Source of the DNA: Apostichopus japonicus
Lineage: Eukaryota; Echinodermata; Holothuroidea; Aspidochirotida; Stichopodidae
DNA: 64,000 nucleotides
Assembly: GCF_037975245.1 (NCBI RefSeq)
Contig: NC_092568.1
Location: forward strand, 8,257,001 to 8,321,000
Direction of reading: 5' to 3'
Below the pieces are notes generated by a model, which saw nothing but the letters and a program-made list of their open reading frames with translations, had not been told where the DNA came from and did no database searches. Of the stretch, positions 1-11,400 are shown in pieces (the stretch's first letter is position 1; each line of letters opens with the position of its first letter). Made by a program: the position numbers and the translations under genes.

Positions 1-204
1 GTGTGAACTGGACTACAATACATACCCATACATAGTGTGTACTGGACTACAATACATAGCCATACATAGTGTGTACTGGACTACAATACATACCCATACA
101 TAGTGTGTACTGGACTACAATATATAGACATACATAGCTTGTACTGGACTACTATATATACCCATTCATAGTGTGTACTTGACTACCATACATAGCCATA
201 CATA
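1..204. repeat. 34-bp minisatellite, six copies
   Basis: Six back-to-back copies of a 34-bp unit, each containing TGGACTACAATACATA or a close variant and ending in CATACATA. Copies differ at only a few positions. The array starts at or before the window edge and runs directly into an AT microsatellite. No coding content is seen. Confidence 0.9.
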
Positions 205-207
205 GTG

Positions 208-280
<73 letters not shown>

Positions 281-290
281 ACATATACAG
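205..290. repeat. AT microsatellite
   Basis: An almost pure (TA)n run directly following the 34-bp minisatellite. The reading frame through it (Tyr/Ile repeats) is only translated microsatellite and is not a gene. Confidence 0.9.
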
Positions 291-959
291 ATATTTCCAT
301 TCTGTACCTTTGAGTTTATAAGGAGTTGTTATATCTTTGTTACTGTACATGTTTCCAATGCATATGCAGCACCCCATGATTTTCAAACTTATTCATTGTT
401 AAGTGACAAGTAACAACTTTTGTATTTGTATTTACAAAATGTTATGTCCCTTACACTCACTCACCCTCCTTCTCATCCCCCTCCCCCCCCCCCCACCTGG
501 GTCTACTTCTCTTAGAATATACAGACATAAGTAGACACAAAAAAAAACATATACAGAAGTATACACTTCTTCTCACTTTAAGTACTTCCTAACTTACTTG
601 TTCATTAACAATCTGACAACAATAACTGTTAGAACAATGCATGACTGGTATGTATATATGCTCACCCCTCCCCCCCCCCTTATCCATAAAAAAAAGATAT
701 TTACAAATTAATTATACAAAGAAAAATCAAATAACTTGTTATGCTTAAAATTAATTTAAAAAATAACTATAAGATCCTAACGAGCTAACAGGATGAAACA
801 AGCAAAGAAACACACAAACAGACAGAAAGCACAAGAACTAGTACACAAAGAAAGAGATAATAACTCTCCCACCCCCACCCACCCCCCACCCCCACCACCC
901 ACCCCACCACCCACCCCCAAAGAAATTAAGATGAAAATTATACAAAATATCAAACTTAC

Positions 960-1059
960 TTGTTTCCTCCTTTTAGGTACATCTGCTTAACAAGGAAGCC
1001 TTTGAGCAACTGATTATGGTCAACAAAATCTCCTAAAGATATTTTTTGTCTTTCATTCT
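960..1059 (-). CDS. Orphan internal exon of an unrecognised gene
   Basis: On the minus strand a good acceptor (TGTATTTTCAG) precedes 100 nt, followed by a near-consensus donor (AACAA then GTAAGT). Only one of the three frames is open. It starts with the last two bases of a codon and ends after two bases of a codon. It encodes 32 whole codons, including SLGDFVDHNQLLKGF and VKQMYLKGG, a plausible mixed helical composition. I do not recognise the family. Its phase does not join to the exon at 5332-5479, which ends in a stop, so it probably belongs to another minus-strand gene lying further left. Support is splice signals plus open frame only. Confidence 0.42.
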
Positions 1060-1990
1060 CTGAAAATACAAGAGTGGGAAAAAAAAAATAATCAGCACCA
1101 CAATAATCACGCAGCTAGATCCTTTAGAAAATCTTTCCAGATGACGACAAAGTACAAACACCAGGGCTTTGATCCTTTTCCCTGCCCAGAAATCTTTACA
1201 GTTTTTTGACTGAATAAATCAATACTTAACACAACATGTCTACAGCACACCCCTTCGTATTGACCTTGTAACATCTGTTACAGCTCTCATAGTGTTTACT
1301 GGATCAGTCTTACAAGATCTGAAACATGTCCCTCAATACAAAAATACAAAAAACATCAATATCACAGCACAGCACTCATTTACGTTCAAACAAAAAAGGA
1401 AGAACAGCAGAAAAAAAAAAAAATTCATGTGTGTTTTTCTCACTGTCCATTTTTTTTACAAGTTTTCTATTCGTTAGAGTAAAAACTGTCCTTTTTGTTT
1501 CAATCAGAAATTTCTCCCCCCTCGTATCAGAAAGAGCTTGTTAATATGGTTCAATGATTCCTTGTGTTATAAGAGGCCTCCTCGGAAGGCTGGATTTTTT
1601 TTTTCACAGAAAAAAAAAACGAAAGAAAAAAAAAATGAAACTAAAAGATACCACAATTTAATTAAGAAGAGACAAACAATAGATCTCATATTAAGAAAGA
1701 ATATTGGAATAAGATTTAAGGGGCTATTGAGAACAGTGAAGGCTATTTCAATGGTCTACTGAAGTAGGTAAGTGTATCGAAAAATACATGATTTTTTTTT
1801 ATTATATGAGATTGACATTATATGAGACTCTTTTCCCCCCCCGAGTATTAGAAAAACAAATGCATTCACACAAATTACTTCTGCCATGCAGGCTACTTGA
1901 GTCTATACATTACTACAGCTTGAGATTGGAAAAGATCCAAAAGTTAATTTTGGTTTCATTGCAGAAGGAAATGTAAAATAAAGGCATTGG
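1060..1990. other. Non-coding A/T-rich stretch
   Basis: Several homopolymer A and T runs and short frames rich in Lys/Phe. No splice-supported exon or structured repeat is seen on either strand. Confidence 0.6.
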
Positions 1991-1995
1991 CATTG

Positions 1996-2216
1996 AATAT
2001 ATATTTACATATACATATATATATATATATAAATATATATAGATATATATATATGTATACATATATATACATTATATATATATATATATATATATAAATA
2101 TATATATATATTTATATATATATAGTTATATATATAGTTATATATATATATATATATATATTTAGTGATATATATGTATATGTATATATATATAAATATA
2201 TATATATATAGATATA

Positions 2217-2252
<36 letters not shown>

Positions 2253-2330
2253 TATATATAGTTATATATATATATAGTTATATATATATATATATATAGT
2301 TATATATATATATATAGATATATATCTTAG
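1996..2330. repeat. Long imperfect AT microsatellite
   Basis: About 330 bp of (TA)n interrupted by ATAAATA, GTTATA and TGTATA variants, the longest AT tract in the window. Likely prone to slippage and cruciform extrusion. Assembly length here is unreliable. Confidence 0.9.
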
Positions 2331-4870
2331 CCGTGATGCAATAAACAGATGCCATTCTGTATCGTTCATCTCCTCCTTTTTTTCTTTTTTTTTTTTGATC
2401 GAAAGAAAATTGTGTCCATGCTACGAAGATGTGTTTGTTAGTTGTGAAATACTCTCCTAAATGTAGGGTAATCAAGTATATATATGAAATGACACACTTT
2501 TATCGTGAGTAGCTATTATTGGACTGATGTTGATGCAGTGTGCATGGCTGTCTGTATAATGTGTGTGTATAACTTCCTTTTCAGCAGAAGGTGTGAAGAC
2601 ACATTCAAAAGTGTTACTTCTCACACGGTCTTATTAAAGTGAAATGCAAGCATTTATTACTTTGGGGAGGGATCGTTGGTTTAATTTGTAAACAGTTGGA
2701 CAAAGGATTGTGCCGTCACAGTGTTTGTTGCCTTGATATTACTATATAGACATATCTATATATATATTTATATATACCTGTTTTCACCTAAATTGTGATG
2801 TGCACATGTTCAACTTGATTGACCAAAGAGGGGTCCTATGCTCTGTACTCTATAAAGATTCTTTGTTACACCTTGTACTTGTTGTATGCATAGAAAACAA
2901 ATTTACATACTATTGTGTGTGCAAGTCACACATATATTATGGGTTGCAGTCGAGATAGTGGGATGGGCGGGGTGAAAATTGACATAAAGGTGTCTGGGTT
3001 CAAATTAGTTAAAAGCAGACTAGTTACATCACCTGAAGGGCATAAGTTTCTAGGTTTGGAGGCCAACAGTATATAGACCAAAAGTTTGCTAGAATATGTC
3101 AAATCGAGGTCATTCAATGTTCAAAAAACTTCTTCCTCAATCATCTTTCGGCTATCTCAATTTCCATCAAATTTCTGGATATAAGCTTTCTCAACATGTG
3201 GTATGGACAAATCAAGGGGGGAGGGAAGGTCTAGTGTGAAAGATGGGTCCATAACAGGTGCCTCAGCTAACGTTTAGTTGCCTTAAAGATATGTTGTCAC
3301 AACAGTCATATTTGCTGCCAGGAACAAGTCTGAAAGGCCAGCCATCTTGGGCAAGGATAGTGGACATACTCTTGATCTCAGTGCCAACCATCGTAGGGCT
3401 AAAGTTTTGGTGAAAATCCCTACGTCTGGGGGTACGTTGTAACTTTCTTTATTATCATAGCGGGCTCCGTGGACAGAACAAAAAGTTGAGACCCTAGGGT
3501 CAAAATTATGAAGAAAGCAAATGGGTAAGCATTACTCAAATTTGGAGAGAACATGCACAACTAACCTTTACAGGTAACCACTAATGCCTCTCCCCTCCCC
3601 AACCCATCCACACCACTCCCCACCCAAATATGGTCACTATTCTAAATTCAATCAGCATTTTACTGTGGTGGGACAGTTTTCCCCTTTAACTGAACCATTT
3701 AAATTTCCTATTTAACTCTTGGCCATTGCCTTGAAATATTTCAGAGAGGGGGAGGGGGAGGATGGGGGAGGGGGTAGGAATAATGAAGATCTTGAAATCA
3801 AGTTGTGTTTGTAGTGTACTATACAGAAGTTATTTTCAGTAAAAGCTGAATGAGATAAAAAAGAGGCAGAAAGCCAACAGGCTTAGAAATTCCTTGCCAT
3901 ATTTTAGTAGACCTTTGATCTACGACCTCTCCTGACCTCTCCCACAGAAAACATTTAACTTCTTGTAAACAGGAAGATAGATCCACATAGCTACCAAAGT
4001 TGAAGTTCATCCAAGCTTTATACTCTGCTGACCCTTAAAACTCGATTTCAGTCAGGTTTTTGAATTACACACAACGTTGTTGCTCTTTCATTAGTGACTT
4101 GTTTGTGATTGATTGAAAAAAAATAATTAATGTTAACTTATTGTATTATTGCAATTCACATCTTAACATACTATTTTACTTTCATGGTTGATGTGCTACC
4201 TATGAAACCTAATTACCAGTAGTGATTTAAGTTTAAAGAAAGATCTTATGCATTCACTTTGATGTAGCACTGCCAAGGGGGTGGGGAGGGGGGGGGTGGG
4301 GGAGAGCACATTAATTGAGGACTAGGTTACTATATTCATAACATGTGGACAAAACATCTGGAATAATACTGCAATTTGCACTTCTGTTATTCATAGAGTT
4401 CAACCGGAATGTATAAAAAAAGACAAGAACCTGTGGTGTCATTTTTTTTTCTTTTTTTTTTGTCAGAATTTTCAAAATTGATCACCAATACAAATGTCTT
4501 TACCACAGAATGCTTTATCCTGCAACTTTCACTTTCTACCAATTCAAGCAAGCAAGACTGTATTTTGATTTCATGGAGTAAAATTTCTTAATGGAATTGA
4601 GGGGGGGGGGGGGTAGAAGGAAAGACTAGTTACCATCTTGTGGCAATAAATATAGCTTCTACATCTCTGTTAAAAACTAATATTCTCAAATTTAATTTCT
4701 GACTTTAAATGAACCTAAGTTGTTCTCACATTTATATTGATGACTTGTAACAGAGGAAATAGAATACATGGCAATGAAAATCTCCTTAGGTTTTTCTACA
4801 TATTTGTTTCTCAAAACCTTCTGAAGTAGTTCCCCCTAAACTAACCGGTTTTGGGATTTACAAATGAAGA
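2331..4870. other. Intergenic stretch, nothing coding recognised
   Basis: About 2.5 kb with no convincing exon on either strand. It contains several poly-G and purine tracts (near 3747-3775, 4277-4302 and 4601-4613). It lies 3' of the minus-strand gene ending at 5332 and may include its 3' UTR. Confidence 0.5.
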
Positions 4871-4871
4871 T

Positions 4872-5103
4872 ACTAACCTGTCTCTATTCTACTTAGGCAC
4901 TCAATCTACCCAGCCTACCCACAGTTGGTAAAATTTTAGCACTGTGACCCCACGGACCTACATTAGGGTCAACACCCTACTTTCTCTTCCTACTGATTCA
5001 ACCATTCTCAAGGTGCTTACAAAGTCTGTTTTTCCAGTGCGATTTACATCAATTTTGTCAGCTAGGTAGATTGAGTGCATTAGTAGAGTGGGGTACAGGT
5101 AAG
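4872..5103. mobile_element. Fold-back element (MITE-like), ~42-bp inverted ends
   Basis: The sequence GCACTCAATCTACCCAGC at 4897-4914 is repeated as its reverse complement at 5061-5078 with one mismatch. Outward similarity (ACCTGT... against ...ACAGGT) extends each arm to about 42 bp. The ~146 bp between the inner arms has no open frame. The structure fits a small non-autonomous DNA element. It lies about 230 bp beyond the stop codon at 5332-5334, so it may be part of that gene's 3' UTR. No target duplication was identified. Confidence 0.55.
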
Positions 5104-5331
5104 AGAGGAATGAAGTCAATACATTCTTTACCTTTCATCAATTTATAGCAAATACAAACACCCTACATGATTTATGAGTAATATCAAAGCCTTTTCACTT
5201 ATTTCTCATTGGTCAAGTAGATGTATACTGTATTTACAATGCTTTCCTTGAGTTCCACTCTAATCCAGACACACTATCTTGAAGCGCAGACAGCAGATTT
5301 TCAATAGACTTACAAAACCAGTTTCCAGAGG

Positions 5332-5479
5332 TTACCGAAACACTTCAATCACTTTCTTTAAGTAGACTGCAAATCTGATTAACGTGTACATGATCGAAGA
5401 CTTGGGGTTCCGATCTTGTCCACTGATGCATAGATGAAGGAATTTCCATTCATTCTTCCAAGCAAGGGAAGCACTCAAG
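5332..5479 (-). CDS. Terminal coding exon of an unrecognised gene (gene A)
   Basis: Minus-strand acceptor CTGTTTTCAG is followed by one base completing a codon, 48 sense codons and TAA. The peptide is Trp/Leu rich and helical in character, with SLAWKNEWKFLHL and IRFAVYLKKVIEVFR at the C-terminus. The single leading base fits the two-base codon remainder of the exon at 17132-17228, forming Asp. That is the reason for placing both in one gene. The family is not recognised. An alternating hydrophobic/charged pattern could suit an ARM/HEAT-like C-terminus, but that is a guess. The intron between them would be ~11.7 kb and could hide further exons. Confidence 0.5.
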
Positions 5480-7360
5480 CTGAAAACAGCACCATGATAC
5501 AAAAGAGAAAGGAAACCGGACTAATTAAAAAAAGTCAAGAGCCCGTTACAAAGTGGAAGGAGTTTAGTGGTGAGTTGGCATAATTGATTTGTTATAAGCT
5601 TCTTTGGTTGGCTTGAGAGAAAAATATGGAAAAAAGAAAGAAAAAAAAAAAGCATCAAACAATACCATTTTTCAAGGCCGAGGAACAGAAAGAACGAAAA
5701 CTGACAGGCACTCCTTCAGAATTCCAAAAAAAAACGGAGGAGGTTAATGTCTTTACCTCACTTCACAGATTGAGGATTTCTTACAAAATCATTTCTGCAA
5801 GAAAGAGTTGCCAACAGGGGTCATATTTCATAAACTTTATCACTGTCAGGCAGGGAAACAAGAAGAAAAAGAGAAATAGGCCACTATGACAATGTTGTTA
5901 AGGATTGCATAAATGAACCTTTCTTATGATTCTTATTTAACACACCCACATCTGCTCATGACGAAATTGACTTATTAATCTGATTAAATTATGTCGTATT
6001 GTAAAACAAGCCTTAAGAATATTACCGTTTCACTTTGTCTGAATACATGTACCAGTACAAACAACTCCATTTCTGAGTTAACTGTCGCTATTGACAACAC
6101 TTTACCAAATTTTGCAAAGGCAAGTTTATCAGAAACTAATTAGATTAAGATTAGGGAATCGTTAGACCATCACCAAGTCTGGAAGAAAAACAATTCAAAG
6201 GATTTACGCTGTCGTTTTTTGGTCCTCCTTAAATTCCCCTCTATTTAAAATTATTTCATCCATATGATGATATACATGCAGGACCATCACTCTGACCAAC
6301 CTATGGTAACTTTCTTAGAGCGGAGAGCTCGATACCTGCTGCATATTTGCACAGAGAATGGGGCGATGATACAAAATTGTTAGATATGAAATGGCCAACA
6401 CGGAGAAACGCAATGCCGTTAAAATCTTTCATGATAACCAGTGATCAGAAACACAAATGCAGGCATGTATCTCTACACTATGCAAGGTAACGCCTGGTTT
6501 GTACTTGTGTGTGTGTTTTGCTTTTTTCATTTTCTTTCAATAAGAATTACTCCAGGAGTATACAGTGATACAAGTCCATGGTTTTGCTCTAGATATACTT
6601 GCAAATATCTAGTATAATTACCACTATAGCCGATCTGATTATTACAGTTTTAATTTTTTTTGGTGCTAATTTGGACACCTTTGTGGCACGTCAAATGCAT
6701 CCATCCCACTTTTCTATCCCACTTCTCCCATCACTCTCATTCTGGCCTCAAAATGACCGACCATTCCTCATGTCTTTGAAGCCATCTAGGAACTTATGTA
6801 ATTTTACTAAATACATAAATACATATATTACATAAATTATACTATTTTACAACATGACCAACATGACAATGGAAAAAACATCTATCGATGAATAGGAAAG
6901 TACTTTTGAGACAAGTCTGAAAACTGTCCTAAAAACTGTCGTAAATTGTGTTACGGTGATCCAGGCTGCCCTATATACCACAGCCATTAGCTCATAAGGA
7001 CCTTTCTAATTAGGACCATTAGGCTATTTAGGACCATTCGTACATGGATTAAAAGTGAGAAGCAGATTGAAACTGATCAGCACCTGGCGTTAGCCTATTG
7101 TATGTACATTGTATGTACAATGGGCTTCGCCTATTGTATGTACAATGGGCTTAGCATTAGTATACATCAGATATATATATATCGTAGTACAAGTTTAACA
7201 GTATCAGTATGGGTACAACAAGAATTTTCTTTGATGGTATTAAGAGTGACAGACTCTAAGCACCTGTGAGAATACTTCATTTTACTTTCAAATTTCTACA
7301 GTCTAGATTTCCAAAGTGTCTCAAGGACCAGCACGAGTACAAATATACACTGGGCGAGTA
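5480..7360. other. Presumed intron of gene A
   Basis: No supported exon. A purine-rich low-complexity stretch lies near 5620-5730. Around 7093-7155 the palindromic word CATTGTATGTACAATG occurs in overlapping copies. Confidence 0.4.
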
Positions 7361-8489
7361 CTGGTTTGAGTGCAAGTTAAAGTCCCCTTAACGGTTTAAG
7401 TACAAGTCAAAGTCCCCTTACAGGTTTGAGTACAAGTCAAAGTCCCCTTAACGGTTTGAGTACAAGTCAAAGTCCCCTTACCGGTTTGAGTACAAGTCAA
7501 AGTTCCCCTAACGGTTTGAGTACAAGTCAAAGTCCCCTTAACGGTTTGGGTGCAAAGCTCTAAGAACCAGCCTAGTCAGAGTACTTAATCTTGATAAAGT
7601 TTACTCAAGTAGATTAACAAAGTGCCCCGACGGTTTGAGTACAAGTCAAAGTCCCCTTAATGGTCTGAGTACAAGTCAAAGTCCCCTTACCGGTTTGAGT
7701 GCAAGTCAAAGTCCCCTTACCGGTTTGGGTGCAAAGCTCTAAGCACCAGCCTAGTCAGAGTACTTAATCTTGATAAAGTTTACTCAAGTAGATTAACAAA
7801 GTGCCCTGAAGGTTTGAGTACAAGTCAAAGTCCCCTTAACAGTTTGAGTACAAGTCAAAGTCCCCTTAATGGTCTGAGTACAAGTCAAAGTCCCCTTACC
7901 GGTTTGAGTGCAAGTCAAAGTCCCCTTACCGGTTTGGGTGCAAAGCTCTAAGCACCAGCCTAGTCAGAGTACTTAATCTTGATAAAGTTTACTCAAGTAG
8001 ATTAACAAAGTGCCCTGAAGGTTTGAGTACAAGTCAAAGTCCCCTTAACAGTTTGAGTACAAGTCAAAGTCCCCTTACCGGTTTGAGTACAAGTCAAAGT
8101 CCCCTTACCGGTTTGGGTGCAAAGCTCTAAGCACCAGCCTAGTCAGAGTACTTAATCTTGATAAAGTTTACTTAAGTAGATTAACAAAGTGCCCTGACGG
8201 TTTGAGTACAAGTCAATCCCCTTAACGGTTTGAGTACAAGTCAAAGTCCCCTTACCGGTTTGGGTGCAAAGCTCTAAGCACCAGCCTAGTCAGAGTACTT
8301 AATCTTTATAAAGTTTACTCAAGTAGATTAACAAAGTGCCCTGAAGGTTTGAGTACAAGTCAAAGTCCCCTTAACGGTTTGAGTACAAGTCAAAGTCCCC
8401 TTACCGGTTTGGGTGCAAAGCTCTAAGCACCAGCCTAGTCAGAGTACTTAATCTTTATAAAGTTTACTCAAGTAGATTAACAAAGTGCC
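7361..8489. repeat. Higher-order satellite: 30-bp units nested in 147-209-bp units
   Basis: A 30-bp unit (GGTTTGAGTACAAGTC... ending in CCCCTTAAC or CCCCTTACC) is repeated many times. Blocks of these units alternate with a longer spacer starting TGCAAAGCTCTAAG and running through TACTTAATCTTGATAA to ACAAAGTGCCC. The spacer start recurs at 7551, 7730, 7939, 8118, 8265 and 8414, so the larger periods are 179, 209, 179, 147 and 149 bp. These are about 149 plus 0, 1 or 2 times 30. No coding frame crosses the array. It lies in the presumed intron of gene A. Confidence 0.92.
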
Positions 8490-11400
8490 CGATTACGAGT
8501 ACAAGTACAGATACACGAGGGCAGGTACAAGTAATTCAGTTACAATATAAATATTATTGAAGGCCTCACTACACTAAAAGTCTGGTACTCATTATTCACA
8601 CTAATCAAAACTTTAAAGAGATGTTAAAAAATTTGAATGAAATTTCAAAGGATTTATTTGTATGATCTTGCCAGCAGATGATTGCTACTGGAATTCAAAA
8701 AGCTTCTGTACTAAGAAACGTTAAGGAAAGCATACGATGAAATGAAATTAGAATAGATGGGTATACACCAAAATGACGTCAGGTGGCTACCAAAAAGAAC
8801 AATTTCGTGCAACCTGGGTACCGTTGGATATGTGTCAAAGGTCACCTATTTCAGCTTGCTTGCAAAAGCACTTTTCAAAAGTACTTTTCTGGATGGACAC
8901 TCTGAATTTATGATGAGGTGGGTTCAATTGGGCAGTTTTAATGTTTCACTATTAAACAGAAGTTTTTAAAGAGTGGCCATAAAATACTTGTTTAAACGTT
9001 TTGAGTGAATGCACTTTGTTTTCACTACCTGAAATACCTACGACAGTACTGTAACTTTCAAGCATCAAATGTGCTGATATATATGTATATATATATATAT
9101 ATAATTATTTTTTTTAGTGGGGGATGGGTGGATGGGGGTGGGGAAGAGGGGTGTCAGGTGTTTGCTTAATTGTAGTTCAGAATATCACTACGTACCACTA
9201 AGTCGTGTAAATGTTGCCATAACCAGACTATAATCCTCCCCGATGAACCACTCACATCTCAAACAAAGAGTCTAGATTGAGTATATCTCACCATTATTTT
9301 AGGAATGATTATTCACAACAAAAGATTTGCAACAAAACATCAAGTTCATGGTCACAAATGGCACATATGTATATATGTTACACATTATATACTATCATTG
9401 TTACAACTGGCTACATATGGCAGTTACACATGGCCGTACTCTGTATACATGGTTATACACATGCTTCTATTTATTCAAAACATCTCTACACGGACAAAAA
9501 ATGATCATAAAAATTCTCACTTTACTGATGCATATTTCCACCATATGCACTTATCATATATTATACTTAATAAAGAACACATCGAGTTCTCATTGCATAA
9601 ACAACCTTTAAAAATGTTCTCTTACAAAAACGCCAACTGTGCCGTATAGCTACAGTTAAATGTCATCCAAGTACTTTGAGAAGTTGAGTACTTCAAAACT
9701 TTCCGCTGGTTTTACAACATGTGACAAGACGATGACCTTCGTTTGCATAATGTTTAACGAGTGTCTAAATTACCATAACAATACATCACATGATCCAGGC
9801 TTTTAATCTCTGAAATTCATAAAGTAGTTACTGATTATCTCAAGGCCATGTTGTGCTCTCAGCTGAGTATTTCATTCTTTTTTTTACACACTTGATTGCG
9901 TTTGTTTTATGCTATTGTAACTATAAAACACTAAGTCATCGAGAGAAATCACTTGACTATGTTTAACAGTTTTCAACTAAGTGAAATAGCCCCATAAATC
10001 TGTTATGCTTGATTTTGTTGTTGTTGTAAGAATTGTTCAACACACATATATATATATATAATCTCTTCATAATATTTTCAGTATATTTTTATCTTTGACC
10101 TTCCACTTAGTTTCCATAAATAAGCAAGAAAAAAGGAAATATAACAAAATGCAGAATCTTAATGAAATATTGCGAATATTTTCTACAAATTTCAGATCAA
10201 AATAACTTTCAAAGAAAAAGATATCAGACAACAGTCTCTGCATACATGGTCAGAAATCCATTCATGAAGTCAAATGCATATAAAATAAAGTTGTTATAAG
10301 TACGCACGTTTTGTTTGGCAGTTTTGAGATTTATGAATTTTATAAAATACTGAAAATATTTCAATGCTGTCTTCACAAACATCTTCCCCATCTTTTTCAT
10401 ATGGATAGAACAAATTGATCAACTTAATATAATTTTGGCCATTTTTAGCATGTGTCCATATGTATATATGTTGGAACAGATAGGAAATTGGGCCATGAAA
10501 TTGGGCCATGCTGACTTATGGAGAACTCTACAACAAACAGTAAATGATACAGTATCTTCCATAACAAAGCAGAAGAATAGACAAGTTACAGCAATGCGTT
10601 ACATATGCTGTCAGCACCAGAGTAAATTTGTGGACAGGGTGGGGCTGGCAGGGTTCAGAAGGGGTGGGGGAAGGGGGAGGGATATACCCATTCCTGTGCT
10701 AATGGTTGTGAGTTGTAACCATCATGATGCTATGTATGTCGGCAAGTAGAGGGAGGCAGATCAATTGCAAGCAATGTTGACTCGCTATTAAAAGCCTGCT
10801 GAAAGGATTGTAGGACATCGATTCTCGGCCGTTTGCCTTTGAGAAGAACATTTGTGAACAGTACATAAACCTGATCATGTGAAGTATCTATTGCCTTTCC
10901 AAGTGGGGACACATGTTACTCATTGTACATTAACCTGACCATGAGAAGTATCTATTCCCTTTCCAAGTGGGACTCATGATACTCAATTGACATGTAACAT
11001 CATCATCATGATCATACAGCTAGATTGATAAAGAATTAAGTTGTTGGGTTTTCATGCCCGGGATCTACCATTGGAGACTTTCTTCAAAAGTATTCCTCTG
11101 TAACTTCATGCTTTCTACATTTTCATGGCAAATCCAGCTTATTGTATGTGCAGCAATGTGGAATTCAAGGCAGCTCTATGGGTCAAGTGGGGTGGGCATG
11201 GATCGGGGGGGGGGGATGGGTAGTCACCAGGTGCACTGGTAAGAAAGGATCGTTACAGCAAGATCTCGTCGAACTACTTAACCACCCTATCGAATCATAT
11301 GACTGTATGCAATTTGTAATTATCATGCTTACCTATCTCTCCCTCTCACTCCATTTCCCCTTTCCTTCCTTATAGTAGACAAGAGTATGTATGCAATGAA

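Noticed and set aside
10435-10749. 104-residue plus-strand frame
   Set aside because: Mixed composition ending in a G-rich tract, without domain motifs or splice signals. Overlapping frames exist on the other strand.
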